Of a stretch of 64,000 nt of DNA, positions 24,301 through 35,500 are shown piece after piece. Source of the DNA: Branchiostoma belcheri (taxonomy: Eukaryota; Chordata; Leptocardii; Amphioxiformes; Branchiostomatidae). Location: assembly GCF_001625305.1 (NCBI RefSeq), contig NW_017802891.1, positions 269,983 through 333,982 on the forward strand, written 5' to 3'. The notes beneath the pieces are model-generated. The model made no database searches. It was not told the origin of the DNA and saw only the letters and a list, made by a program, of their open reading frames with translations. The first letter of the stretch is position 1, and each line of letters opens with the position of its first letter. Position numbers and translations under genes: made by a program.

Positions 24301-27300
24301 AACTTCTGTCTGTCAAAGTCAGAACACAAGGTACCCGTTGTTCTAAGATATCACTGTCACAGTCTCGGACTAACAAGTTATTGGGACAAATACTGGACCT
24401 GCAAACAACATTAATGTAATAGCATATTAATAGAATTGTTTCAGGATGTCTGAGACTTTTGAAATCCATGTTACACGTGTAAGCCTGTGCCTTAATTCAA
24501 GTCAGCTACATTGGAAAATGTCAGTCATTGACTTAAGCTACACTTTTCACCTTACCCTATCCAACCACATCTATCCTAGAGGCATATCCAGGGTGGTATG
24601 CTAACATGCAGTGGTACAACTTTTTTACCATTACGAAACAACCTACTTGTTGAAGATATAAAATGCTGCAGATAAAATTCCAGCCAACCAGGAGCCAGAC
24701 AGCAGCCAGGTGGTCCCATATAAGGACATGAGCAGTACAGCATGGAACCCAAACACGGTATGGATGTAGAAGTACATCGGTTCTACTGTTTTCTGTCGAC
24801 AGAAACATCGGTATTTTTTTAACGGAATGGTTCAATGCAAGGCCTATACGACCACTTCTCGGCATTGAACTAGAAATATGAGAGAAACATGGCTATGTCA
24901 AGAGATGGCGGTGAACGTTTGATTTGAAAGCCTGTAGATTGTAGGTTGGTGGGAAACACTTGTCAGGGAGGGAATTCCAAAGCTTGGCCATACGGGGAAA
25001 GAAACTGTCACTGTAAAATGATTTCGAACAAGGAATTTAGACGGTGAAGTTGTGTGAGCTAGTGGAGAACCTAGTACATCGCTTAGTAGTTTTGAGTGGT
25101 GGAACTAGTTGGGTGAGTTCTGCAGAGCAATGACCATGAAAATATCTGTAAAAGAGGGATAGACATGGAACATTTCGTCTATGGAAAATGGGGTCTAACT
25201 TGGAGGCCAGAGGATAGCCTATGGCCACTGAAATTCTGTTTTGTATGCGATCGAGAAGGTGTAGGCAATCGACTGGGGCACCAGCCTAGAGGTGCGAACA
25301 GTACTCCATACATGACTTCCTCTAGAAAGTTAAAATTCTAGAAAGCTCACTTTAAAACATGACTTTTGTGTTCCTTGTTCCTTGTAGAAAAACTGCAGAG
25401 GGATCGGGAATTACGGACACAAGGACAGTATACAAAGTTTGTTAGACTTTTCAATGTTAGATGAACTGACCTGTAAAGACAAGATCCTGTACATCAGCGC
25501 CATTACTACCTCCTGGTAGATGTTAAACCGCTCCAGGATGTTAATAGTCTTGCCGTGTTCGGTGATGTTGTCATGGACCAGCTCATACAAACCTTGAACA
25601 GAAACGGTAGCAGAAATTTTCACATCTATTAGGCCAAAAGGATTTAATGTTATGGATGACATCCTCTGAAGACCCCCAAACTAGTGCGCGCGGGCGAATA
25701 GAACCATTCCGGCCAAAAATAAAAAATGCTACTAAATCACAGGAATACAAAGCCGGTGTCGTGAATTTGTGGCAGTACATAGCGATGTTTACGACAAGCC
25801 GGCACATGCTGACTTTTTGCGGAATTTTATATGAATCGGCACTGTGCGTATGTACTGAGTTCTTGAGTCGTGGAGCTACGGCAGCCTGGGTGCCATCCTC
25901 CAGTGTTACCACCTCAATATTGTCGCTAACTACCATGGACTACCCAGACCTACAGTATAGACAGGCCAGAGCCTCGGTAGACGTGATCTTTTTTTTTAGA
26001 ACAGGCGAAAACCAATGCGCGCGTGGATGTCATCCATAAAATTAAGTCGGTGTTGCCTCATCAGTGAAACGCACTTTTGCAAATCGGTATAACTTGATAT
26101 AAATTTGGGATGTTTCAATTGTCTGTTGTTGTCTCTATCCGGCAAAGGTAGTTACTGTAAATTATAGGTTTTATTCCCTTTAGAAAATACATTTACCTTG
26201 TGCAATGGTGGGCGCATTGACGAGTTGTTTGTAGTAGGAGTAATAAAGCCCTGTCTCCGTACGGAAGGATATCTCTCTCTCCACCTCCTATAAATCAATT
26301 GGGAGAGTGCACGGTTACATCAATATTTACTGGTGGGCAAAAGATTCATAACGCCATGCATTTACCTTCTTTATTTCTAAACAACTTTAAGGCGTAACAC
26401 ACCGATTTTGTATAATGCTTGCGAGTTGCGACCCCTCCCGCCCCCTTTTCGCCACTTATTCTAGTTCATTATTTCTAGTAAGCTAAGGTTCTACAAAAAA
26501 TGTAAAACAACATATTCTATGGAAAAATACCTGGAACTTAATCGATTTTAACATTCGCTCTGCAATAAGTAAATTACTAATTAGTGCACACCCTCTTGAA
26601 ATTGAGAGAGGGCTATATAAGAAGCTCCAAGTGTATGATCGAATTTGCAAACGTTGTACGTTGAATACGGTGGAAGACGAAACGCATTTTACCTCAAATT
26701 GTACCCTCTATAGCAATGAAGGAAATGAACTTTTTGACGTAGGTTCCAAACTCTACACAAACTTTCACACATATACAAATGAAAAGAAATCTACTCTCTT
26801 TTTAACATCCGAAAACCCACAAATTACAGAAAAAGTGGGATCCTCTGTCTTCCTCTGTCTCCCAAAAAGACGTCAAACCCAGTAGTTTTACTAGTAGTTT
26901 CTTAGTAGTTATCAGTAGTTCTATGTGTACTAATTGTCTGTTTTTATACCATGTGTTCCTGCAATTAGGCCTCTGGCCTGAATTTGCAATAAAACAATTA
27001 TTATTATGCAAAGCCATGATGCCAAACGAATATTGGGGATAGAGTTAAGAATTCACAAGGCTAGAAGAGATACAGACCTTGATGTTTGAGAATGACAGAT
27101 AGTTCTCGTGTAGCGTCATCATGAACCACCCGTTTGTGGATCCTGAACAATACGCCATGAACAAGCCAACAGCAACCGACAAGATGGACACAGGGGTCGT
27201 TGGAAGTCCAGCAGTGGAACCGTTAGCATCTTTCTCCTGATAGCTAGTACCAGTTTCTGCTTCACTCGAGTTAGCCCCGTCTCTCCCCCCTTTTCTTCTT

Positions 27301-27311
27301 CTGATTGCCAT
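15526..27311 (-). CDS. DPY19L: DPY19-like C-mannosyltransferase, complete, 15 coding exons
   Basis: A multi-pass ER enzyme that C-mannosylates tryptophans of WxxW motifs (thrombospondin repeats, cytokine receptors) using dolichol-phosphate-mannose. Exons: 27311-27078, 26287-26197, 25592-25471, 24792-24647, 23872-23749, 23215-23081, 22594-22463, 21505-21401, 21048-20813, 19812-19557, 18940-18884, 18450-18368, 17221-17089, 16406-16242, 15675-15526. Total 2169 nt, 722 aa, with phase kept at every GT-AG junction. Family hallmarks: the luminal EVEREISFRTETGLYYSYY segment, EHGKTIN, LERFNIYQEV, EPMYFY, WQFAQFALL, the FDAQLYLCA segment, NHPHYED, GCRLRDL and the terminal FTVVFQNKTF. Many hydrophobic helices are visible. 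An in-frame TGA lies upstream of the ATG. Exon starts before the ATG (CTTCTTCAG acceptor) suggest a 5' UTR exon. Which vertebrate DPY19L paralogue is closest cannot be told. Confidence 0.95.
15828..16165. repeat. Foldback element, family A, right-truncated copy in a DPY19L intron
   Basis: Starts CACCAGTTTCCCATCCCCAG, continues with GGACAGGAAGGCATCGGAATG and AAACAGCTTGTTTTTC, then a central AACGTTACA palindrome. The right arm breaks off after CATTCTCTATC, so about 170 bp of the usual arm is missing. Confidence 0.75.
16430..16511 (+). repeat. (TG)n microsatellite
   Basis: About 40 TG dinucleotides with a few TA interruptions. It begins about 24 bp 5' of the acceptor of DPY19L exon 14, so on the gene strand it is a CA run next to the acceptor. 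Confidence 0.95.
16766..16817 (+). repeat. (CACT)n microsatellite
   Basis: About 12 uninterrupted CACT units within a DPY19L intron. Confidence 0.95.
17270..17707 (+). mobile_element. Non-LTR retrotransposon 3' end in a DPY19L intron
   Basis: A frame at about 17334-17522 reads HILNTRSS, NFRLPRPKT, KRLFTYRAILLWNNLP and LIRFKKAI, the usual closing segment of CR1/Jockey-type ORF2 proteins. It is followed by a 3' UTR with GCCCTGCAGGGCTGAAAGGC and ends with AAATAAATGAATGA. It is 5'-truncated and antisense to DPY19L. Confidence 0.75.
17857..18335 (+). repeat. Inverted-terminal element with internal (AC)n, copy 1
   Basis: Ends are ACCTCCATGAAA (about 17861) and TTTCATGGAGGT (about 18324-18335). 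The interior has three ACATCTGTTTT motifs, GTACCAAGGTCAACCACCAGG, and an (AC)n tract at 18258-18299. A copy in the opposite orientation lies at 32509-32990 and aligns over its whole length, including the microsatellite position. Confidence 0.8.
18475..18785 (+). mobile_element. LINE 3' fragment (same family as 26570-27000)
   Basis: Shares CAAACTTTCACACATATACA, ATTACAGAAAAAGTGGGAT and the tail GCAATTAGCCCTCGGGCACG with the longer copy at 26570-27000. It abuts the 5' side of DPY19L exon 12. Confidence 0.7.
19150..19500 (+). repeat. GC-rich repeat, copy 2, in a DPY19L intron
   Basis: Same hairpin (GCCGGGGCTC/GAGCCCCGGC) and G tract as the copy at 15375-15510, then a further 200 bp with GGGAGCCGTGG and GAGGGAGTATTTATGTGTC. 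Confidence 0.65.
19970..20329. repeat. MITE family B, copy 1
   Basis: Terminal inverted repeats GGCCACACTACTTTAATTAG and ATTAGATTGGTGTGGCC enclose about 320 bp with TTTTGAACTTTTAATGAAAC and GAGCCATGAAGTGAACAT. Located in DPY19L intron 8-9 (between exons 21048-20813 and 19812-19557). Other copies: 29539-29929, 31169-31554, 41602-41984, 57383-57755. Confidence 0.85.
20527..20832. repeat. Tandem duplication copying the end of DPY19L exon 9
   Basis: Two direct copies of about 150 bp (20527-20674 and 20675-20832), about 90 percent identical by eye. The second copy includes the last ~20 coding bases and the donor of the exon ending at 20813. The first copy repeats these bases and the donor, giving an extra donor-like site after 20657 inside the intron. 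Confidence 0.9.
21120..21345 (+). repeat. Copy of the GACGTCACACGTGG foldback repeat
   Basis: Contains TTTGCTGACGTCACACGTGG, TTTGGGTCAGAAAGCTGAGG and the hairpin region AGACTGAGTGATTAAGTCGA (21239-21267). This is a single-arm copy, lacking the mirrored arm seen at 61279-61718. Confidence 0.7.
21585..21950. repeat. Minisatellite in a DPY19L intron
   Basis: About eight tandem units of 37-46 bp, built from CATTCATACTGATATTGCTG plus one of two spacers (TCCTTTATGCAGTACAG or TCCCTGGTTCTGAATGG). Both strands are open in several frames, but this reflects the repeat and not coding. Confidence 0.9.
22130..22415. repeat. TTACCTTCG-ended element with the CACCATGGTGACAGACGTC core
   Basis: Ends GTTTACCTTCGGACATGGTC and TTTCCTTCGGTAAACAT are inverted. 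The core CAGTCACCATGGTGACAGAC matches copies at 3823-4022, 52165-52330, 53985-54260 and 54625-54680. Confidence 0.7.
22930..23306. repeat. Two microsatellites flanking DPY19L exon 6
   Basis: At 22930-23070, about 15 degenerate units of AAAATTATCA/AAAATCATCA run to within about 12 bp of the donor of the exon ending at 23081. At 23280-23306 there is a (GAT)9 tract. Confidence 0.9.
23330..23560 (+). mobile_element. tRNA-derived SINE
   Basis: CGGGTTCGAGTCCTGAC is a good Pol III B box. It is followed by a conserved SINE body with TGGGAAAGGCACTTTACACG and TTTCCTCACTTAGCTCAGGTG, and a tail with GGTGGCGGCATTAATATAAG. The body and tail recur at 43180-43285 without the tRNA head. An A box is not clear. 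Confidence 0.7.
24890..25330 (+). repeat. Unclassified dispersed repeat in a DPY19L intron
   Basis: Non-coding text with phrases such as GGGAGGGAATTCCAAAGCTTGG that resemble the distal part of the repeat at 19300-19390 (GGCGTTCCATTG...GGGAAAGAGGGAG). I cannot name the family. Confidence 0.4.
25628..26060. repeat. MITE family E, copy 1, with a conserved coding-like interior
   Basis: Ends carry ATGGATGACATC (25650-25661) and its reverse complement (26027-26038). The interior on the minus strand keeps an open frame with [19 protein letters not shown]. The copy at 58644-59056 is in the opposite orientation and keeps the same reading with few changes. Adjoins DPY19L exon 3. Confidence 0.75.
26570..27000 (+). 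mobile_element. LINE 3' end with zinc-knuckle-like C-terminus
   Basis: A frame at about 26610-26885 reads YDRICKRC, then VEDETHFTSNC, a Cys-His pattern typical of the C-terminus of some non-LTR reverse transcriptases. The 3' UTR ends GCAATTAGGCCTCTGGCCTG and a short (TTA) tail. 5'-truncated; antisense to DPY19L. Confidence 0.7.
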
Positions 27312-28595
27312 AAATTCCAGCTTCCTGAAGAAGACAGGTCAAAATCTAGTGAGGTTAGCGTTAAAAGTAACTTGGCTCTGACGCTAAGGTGATTGTCTCA
27401 ATGAATTTTTCTCTTTTGTTCAGCCAATTGTGCATGTGTAAGTCTGTCACTATCTTGTAACAGATGCAGCAAATCCTGGACCGTGAGCAAACAATTAACG
27501 TTACAACTAGGGTTGTACGTACGCGTGTAACAGGTGGCACAGACTCTAGCAAACCGCTAGGGGGCCCAAACCCACGGCTCTTCTTCCCTAGGACAAGAGC
27601 TCGTACCTATCATCCAAATTTGACATGAGACATCAAAATTGGCCATGAGACATCAAAACCGGAGGTTCAGCTGCAGTACCATAAGAATCCGCTAGGGGTC
27701 CAAAATCTAATCATTTCCAGGTCTTATCAAGGCCTACCCAACTACCAAATATCAAGTCAATCCATTAAAGGCTACTTCAGTTATCGTGTTTACAGACAGA
27801 CAGACAGGCACACAATACAAAATATAGCAATTTATCATTATTTATGCAAATTAGGTATTCGTTCACGTTTTGTATATATGTATATATATGTTCTACTAAC
27901 ACGCTGAATGCATTGTCTTGTCTTTTACACCCACAGATTCAGTTATTTACGTTCCTTAGTGTCCCCTCCTCCAGTTATCCTTGTTTTTATTTGTACCGGT
28001 CACCTGTTTTGTAACTAACACATGGTGCAGCTGCTCGTAATCCGATGCAAATCAGGCTAAGCAGTACATAAGATGATGATAAGATGATGATGATTTACAT
28101 AATTTATATCATAAGATGTTCCTCTTGTTCTGAATTACAATGTACATGACAACATGGTATTTTAAAGACAGGTGAGCTGCTTGGCCCCCATTTTATTTTT
28201 GGAAAAACATTAGACAGGACGTACACTACAGTAACTGTTGTTTTTGGAAAAACATAAGCAGGATGTCCCCCCCGTCCACTAGCTCCTATACTATACATGA
28301 TATTTTATTAGAGTGCTTTCAGAAAGGTGTAATTATAGTGTTTATGTATGTGTGTGTGTGTGCGTGTGTTTGTGTGTGTCTGTACCTTTTGCTCAACTCA
28401 GCTGTGCAACAGAAATCCTTATCCGATCGTTTTGGTTTTTTAGTTTTTTTTCAAAAGCTACTGGCAAAATCCTTCCAAAAACGGAGTCGATATAACACTA
28501 GACTAAGTCTGTTCCAACATGCAATAACATGGCAGGGGTGTCTAATGTTAACACTTTTGGTCCGACACAACATGGCAGGGAAATGACAAACTTAC

Positions 28596-28700
28596 CCCAA
28601 TGTTGACACCAAGTCTTTCTCCTTCAGATAGCGGGCTAACACACAGCGGGCTGTACGTCTGAGGCAGAGGTTTAATAGACTGACTGCCACGTACAACAAT
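28596..28700 (-). promoter_or_regulatory. Probable non-coding first exon and start-site region of DPY19L
   Basis: On the minus strand a consensus donor, GGG/GTAAGT, lies at about 28596-28590, with no ATG in the preceding 100 bp. The coding exon at 27311 has a pyrimidine-rich acceptor (CTTCTTCAG) 18 bp before its ATG. Together these suggest a 5' UTR exon ending here. The exact start site is not known. Confidence 0.45.
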
Positions 28701-29538
28701 CTATGGTTTTCGTCACTGCAAAGGTGCTTCACGTGATGTCCAGGACTCTTCCTATTGGTCCGACTTGACCCTTATCCATTATGAGCTAGATATGAAAGGC
28801 GACAAGGCAACAGTATGGCACAATGTAAAGCAGCAAATCGGAGATTGCATACCTCCGTGAAATATTTGTAATTTTTTTATTCGTTTTATAATTCGTAATG
28901 TATACAAAATGTATATAATTCGTGATATAATTTCTCTGCCTACCTCGCCATGTATTTTGCCTACTGTCATTCAGCCAATGGACTCCTGGGCCACCTTCCT
29001 GCAGGCTGACACCCAGCTTCTGGGACCCAACTTCCTGTGTCTGACCTTTTGGGGTCTGTAGTTGGGCGATCCCCCCCCCCCCCCCAACACACACACACTC
29101 ATTCTGTCACTCAAGCAGACACACAAGCAAACACATCTACATCCACACTTATACTATAGATTGAAATGTTTGGATAATGAAGTTAGAGCAATTTGTTGTA
29201 CTCTTTCAAACTTGACACTCTTAACTTGAGACTGGACACAGCAGCTTAACACGTAAACAGGATACATGTTTTATCCTCCAAAGGTTGTTACAAATGATAA
29301 ATGTTGTGACAGAACTAAATGAATGGGGTGAATTTCTCTAAAAATTGCAAAATTGTTACACAAATGTGCGCTACCTACATTGTATATGATATACAGTCAT
29401 GTACAAGGTCTATGAACGCTAGTCATAACCTGGTCATTTTAGGTATTTACAACCACAGTTTAAAGTGGCTACTGTCATACGTTAACTATCTTTAGATGTT
29501 TCAGAACATTGGACTTATAGTCTGGCTTATATTCCTAT

Positions 29539-29929
29539 TAGGCCACACCAATTTAATTTGTTGTTTCTCAGAATGTTTCAGAAAAAATATGAAGAGACAG
29601 TGCGAAAAAAAAAAAAAAAAACAGGCCAAGGCACCCATGATAGCCTGAAATGTAACAATATGAGCCATGAAGTGAACATACCAGGCTGGTTTATGATTAA
29701 AACAATAGATTTTGAACTTTTAATGAAACAAAATTGCATTGTTACATTGAAAAACTTTAATAACTAGGAAGAAAAGGACTTTTTTTCAACCGTTGGGGCC
29801 AACATATGTCTTCATTGAGCATGTTGCAGTTCATTAGAACAAAAAAAAAAAACATTTTTTTTGGCAAATCTCAAAAAAAAATGGACAGGGCGAATCTGAG
29901 AAACAACAAATTAAATTCGTGTGACCTTA
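29539..29929. repeat. MITE family B, copy 2
   Basis: Ends TAGGCCACACCAATTTAATT and AAATTAAATTCGTGTGACCTT. The interior aligns with the copy at 19970-20329, including TTTTGAACTTTTAATGAAAC. Confidence 0.85.
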
Positions 29930-30489
29930 ATATGCCACTTTGTACTTTGTACGGTGATACTTTTGTCTACAGACTAATTTTCTCAGACAAAAAACAACAA
30001 CAGGCAACTGTCAGGCAACTATCATCTGTCATGATATTAACCCAAAGGCACAAGCAACATAAAACATATACTTTGGTTACATTACAGATATACCATGTAT
30101 AACATGTAAAATGACCTGTCCTATCACCATTTTGGGGATACAAGGAGATATTTGCCTATAAATGCATATTTTTATAAGAACGTGTAATACAATGTAATAG
30201 TAAGGAGCTCTGTAGGAAAGACAAATTTTTTAATTATCATTTAGCTTTCAGCAAAACATACCAGGGTATTACAAAGAGAACTAGTCTATTTTACAAATTC
30301 TGATTTCATTTTTGGTCACAACAAAAATTGGCAATTTCGGGGTTTGAAATTGGTTGAAGCATAATGTTTTGAACATCTATCTACCGAAAAGTCTCGAGAT
30401 TGTCTGGACAACACTTATATTTGAATAATGTTTGACAAATATCAACGGAATGCAATGAATATTTAGTAAGAATGACATAATGATGCAGG

Positions 30490-30945
30490 ATGCCATTCAC
30501 CGGTTTCCCATCCCCAGAATGCAATGCAAAAACAGGGGTCTAAACATAGGACAGGAAGGCATCAGAATGATCCTGTTGACGTTAAACAGCTTGTTTTTCA
30601 GTGTGTTTTGAGGTGTTGGGGCATTTTATGCTCAACGTTAACTTAACTAAATTACTATGGGTTGAATCTGACAACAAATAGAGAATGACTTTTTTAATGT
30701 GTTTTGTAACCACATGTTCCATGTTGAAAAGAACACAAAAACTTCATTCTCTATTTGTTGTTACATTCGACCCATAGTAATTCAATTAACCTTGAGCATA
30801 AAATACCTCAACACCTCAAAACACAATGAAAAACAAGCTGTTTAACGTCAACAAGATCATTCCGATGCCTTCCTGTCCCGTGCAAATGAGGTTAGACCCC
30901 CTGTTTTCGCATTGCATTCTGGGGATGGGAAACTGGTAGACCCTG
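30490..30945. repeat. Foldback element, family A, complete copy
   Basis: Both arms of about 200 bp are intact: it begins TTCACCGGTTTCCCATCCCC and ends GGGGATGGGAAACTGGTAG. Inner arms ATCTGACAACAAATAGAGAATG and its reverse complement flank a short centre with ACCACATGTTCCATGTTG. The best copy for defining the family. Confidence 0.88.
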
Positions 30946-31168
30946 ATCTTGGAATAGCCATACAGACACAGATACAGACAGGGACGATCCTGACACACAC
31001 AACTAAAACATCAGGACTGATTCTAGCTTGCACCACCCAATCTCAAATCATCTGCCCCAAAATCTTATGTTGGCAAGATGCATATTTTCACATTATTATT
31101 CTATAATTGTAATGATAACGCTTTGCTGGATAAAATTAAAGGTAGTCAGTCACAACAAAGACCTTTCT

Positions 31169-31554
31169 AAGGCCACACCAATTTAATTTCTTGGTTAACA
31201 GATTTTTCTAGAAAAAGTAATGGAGCGGATAAAAGCGAATAAAAATAAAAACATGCCTAGGCATCCTATTATGGCCCAAAATGGTGCGATAGGACCATGA
31301 AGTCAACACACCAGGCTGGTTCAAAATTTAAACAATGAATTTTGAACTTTTAATGATACATGTACCACCGCATTGAAAGATGGAATAACTGTAACAACTA
31401 GGAAGAAAAGGACTGTTTTCAACTGTTCAGGGCAAAATATGAGACTCAGTATTTTGCAGTTGATTCTGATTTTTAAAATTTTTTTTTTTGCAAATCAGAA
31501 AAAAAATTAAGCGGGCGAACCTGTTAAGCATGAAATTAAATTGGTGTGGCCTAA
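31169..31554. repeat. MITE family B, copy 3
   Basis: Ends TAAGGCCACACCAATTTAAT and AAATTAAATTGGTGTGGCCTA. The interior matches the copy at 57383-57755 closely (ATTATGGCCCAAAATGGT). Confidence 0.85.
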
Positions 31555-32302
31555 ACACTGTCTATGTTCACCATTGACAACTTACAAGTACAATGTATCT
31601 TCTACATGATGCTTTAAAAAAAATTCTAACCATAGTGCAAAGTTTTAGACCATTGGCCAGAACTTTTGGAACTACTAGAAAGCTGACATTGCATAATCCA
31701 AAATTGTTTTTGACCTGTTTACACAATGAGATCTGTCAACAATGGTGATTAATATACGCTATGGTGACATTCATTCCAACTTTTCTTTTTTCATTTTATC
31801 AATCAGACTGTCAGAGCTTGAAACTTAGCCAGAGAAATCTACAAATTTTATGTACCATAGCCTAGTGTATATATCAGGTTTCTCACCAGGATTTTTTCAC
31901 AGTGTAGGGGTCAGGTACAGAAGGGCAACTTTCGCGGAACAAGTCATACATTGAGTCCTAAAAACATGACCACACCAGGGGTCTGGTATTCTACCCGAAA
32001 AATTTAGAAACCTATAACCGGGCCTAACACTATTTCTTGCTTATTGAGGGACTGTCAAAGATTTTGTGAAGTTAAGGTTTTCCCTTTGCTATAGCTTCAT
32101 TCTTAAGTTATATTTTCATTTTTTGCAAGATTAAAGAAGATTCTCCCCCCCCCCCCAAAAAACACCTCTATGCTGGTTGAAAGACAGCATATGGGTCCAA
32201 GTCACAGCATAGGGGGTTTCAACCACAGCATAGGGGGCCCCTATACTCAAATACAGTAATCTACTGAGAACTATGTACATGTATAAGGCATCTGTAAGTG
32301 AG

Positions 32303-32547
32303 TTAAGTGTCCTTTGTCTGTGTTTTACTGATCTCCATGAGTTTCTGTTTGTATTTCTCTGCCTCCTGTTCTTTCCTGGCCAGCTGTTCCTTGTATCGCT
32401 CAGCCTCCTTCTGGGCAGCCTCCAGCTGTTTCTGTAACATCTCTCTCTCCACACTCTCCTGGTTATGTTTCTCCTGGAACACAACAAAATGTTCGTTTAT
32501 TTGCTTGTTACCTCCTTGAAAAATGGAGGTATTGTTTTTGGCACGTC

Positions 32548-32582
<35 letters not shown>

Positions 32583-35500
32583 TTCCGCACATTTGTAGTC
32601 AGCATAACTTCAGAACGCCTTTATGGATTGTGATGATATTTGGTATGCTGGTAGGTCTTAGGAAGCCAAAGGTCAAGGTCAAATATGGGCCTCCTGGTGG
32701 CTGACCTTGGTACTGCAGCAGAACTTCCGGGAAAACAGATGTGCGCGGTGGACAGGGAAAACAGATGTGCGGGGTGGAGGCAGCGCCTGCCCGGTTTTGA
32801 TAAATGAGGTTCTCCCACGGGAAAAGCCTACATGACCATATCCAGGCCAAAGGTGCTACTGTGTGTTTGAAACCAAAAACCTGTGTTATTTCATTCTGTA
32901 CCGTAGTGTAATGTGTAAAAACATTTAGAAAAACTCAATATATTTCATGGAGGTATGAGATCTCTGAATTCTTGTTTATTTTGATTTTTCACAAAGTGAA
33001 AGGGAGGGCAAAACAGGTGCATACGTACCTTTACAAGTTGCCCTCCCCCATACAAAAACACATATAAAACATCAAAATTTACATACTATTAGTCAATAAC
33101 AACAAGAGATATAAGAATACACAGAATAAGTAATCAAAATAGAAGGTTAAGCATAATTCAAATATATGTAATAAGAACAGTTGTATAACTTGTTAGGATT
33201 CAATGTAAAAATATTCAACAAACGAGGTAGATGTAGATGGGTATGATAGAATTTACAGTTAAGGCCACAGCAAGTAATTTTTATGGATGACATCAGAGCG
33301 CATATTATTTTTTGCCCGAGTTTGGAAAAAAAAAGAAGAAATTTTGTTTCCCTATGTATGACAGTGGTCAGCATGCCGAAACATGGATGGCAGATAAATA
33401 TGAAGAGAGGAGAAAAGAAAAGTCTGATTTAATGTTTTGTCTTTTACTTTGATGCAGTCTTGTATTTCATTGATTTACTTTTATATGTGATGGTGGTTGT
33501 CTATATGTGATGTTCCAACTGAACTAAAACCATTTTGTATAATGATTGAAATCTTTTATTTTTCAGAGCTGAATTAGGAGCACTGTAAGAGTTAGGAGAG
33601 TAGAAACAGAAACTTTAAGACACTCTCGGGCCAGGGATCGAACCCACACCAAGCCTGGGCACCAGCTCACAACCCCGACACTTAAACGATTTAGCTAAAA
33701 AGTCTAGACCCCTCAGCCGGGTCAGTTGGTAGCGCCTATACACCCCCCCACTGTTACATTGTTTCAGTGAGAAATGGATGTTGAAATATTCGGCATTAAA
33801 CTTAGCACAATACAGGATCATTTCTTGTTTAACAAGGTTTATGTCAAAATTTGAAAATGCAGGAATCTTGTGTTTTGGCCTGCCTTGTTTTTTTTCCTTT
33901 CGCATTAGATTTGGTGTCTGCAGAGGATGTCATCCATATAATTTACTTGCTGTGGTCTAAGGTAAAATTTGTAGTACTCAAAAATGAGAAGATTACCTTG
34001 AGCCAGTTGAGCTGTGCATTGTCTGCATCACTGTCTCCCCTCATTCTCTTACTGGGAGGGTCGTTGTCAGTGGAGACATTCCCAGCTGATGTTCTCTCCT
34101 GGGCTGCTACTGTCACTACTGCTGGACCTGTCAACAGTACAACTTAACTTAGGAGGCAACTTCTGACAATGTACCAGTTACTGTAACTATGGACTTGGCT
34201 ATTGAAACACAGGGGATGTGGAATACATTCAAAATTTACTCTAATCTTACATTCTTACTCTAATCTTACAAAAATTGGGACAACTCTGGTACACAGTTGT
34301 ACACTGTCATTGAAAGATGTTCTTAAACCTTGTCCTGCTGGCATTTTTTACACAATGTTTTCAAACAATTTAATGTCTTCACCAGGTCATAGACCCTTGA
34401 CTCTTTTTGCCCTGCTTTGGTATGGTTACTTCCGTATTTGTTGCGTTTTGCCGCAGTGTGATGTGTTGTATGAGAAATACCTCCAAACGGTGCATAATAC
34501 AGGGTGCTATATACTGTCAGATGGTACTGTATGTGCAACCCATACATGTACATGACATTGTATGTATATGGGCTCCGCAGGACAAGGTTTAAATTGATAC
34601 ATACATGGAGGAATGAACTGAACAGAATCTGGTTTACATTATTCAAGGCTAAGAGCTGCATACCTAAACCCACATTTACATGTAGGTTCAGGTCCGGATT
34701 CAAGTCCATAGGTTTACGTTCAGTTCTGGACCATAAACCCATGGCATATACAAAATTGCATGTTGGCAACCTTGCAATGTTGTCTGGGTGAAACTTTGGC
34801 CACATAACATGGAGGCCGATACTTGAAGATGCCCGAAGGCAATGTTTTCTTCATTTTGCAGCAAAGATTTTACAATCTACGAAAGGTTTTTGGTGGTTTG
34901 GAAAAAAAGGGGTATGTGAAATTGTGTTTTATGGTGATAAGTCCGGACTCGGTTCTTGACTTTTAGGTTTTTTGGACTTGACCCTAAACATTCTTACAAG
35001 TCCGGATCCAAGTCCAGTGAACCGGTATGCATCACTAGTCAAGGTTACACTAAGATGTCATTTTCAGATACCTTGATGGTCCCCTGTTGCCATAGCTACC
35101 ATGATAGGTGCGTTAGTGGCAGGAGTAGGGATGACCGTGGTCTGGAGCCCTGGGATCTGACCCTGGTCTGCTACTATGGTGATGACCCGCTGACCTGAGG
35201 GTGACCCCACCATCTGACCAATCCCTGACTGGCTCTGACTCTCTGTCTCAGAGGCAGTTTCTTCCACTTGTCCTAAACATTATAGGAAGAAGAAAACAGC
35301 AGATTAAAAAAAATTCACTAAAATTTGCTCAATCAACAATTTCCTGGTACAAATGTACTTTTACAAATGATTTTTGCAGTTTAATAGGTCATGTTGATTT
35401 GTTTTTATGAATGACATCCACTGGGTACCCTAAAACTGATGTGAACGTGCAAATAAAAAAAAAAGTTTGCAAAAACAAAGTTGACTTCATGAAATATAAA

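Larger units (their letters stand above)
28840..32300. other. Repeat-filled intergenic region between DPY19L and GABPB
   Basis: No gene is seen. It holds a partial copy of the ACCTCC(A/G)TGAAAT-ended element near 28845, a C tract (29071-29085) with an AC run, and three full MITEs described separately (29539-29929, 30490-30945, 31169-31554). The GABPB transcript must end somewhere in 31500-32300. Confidence 0.5.
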
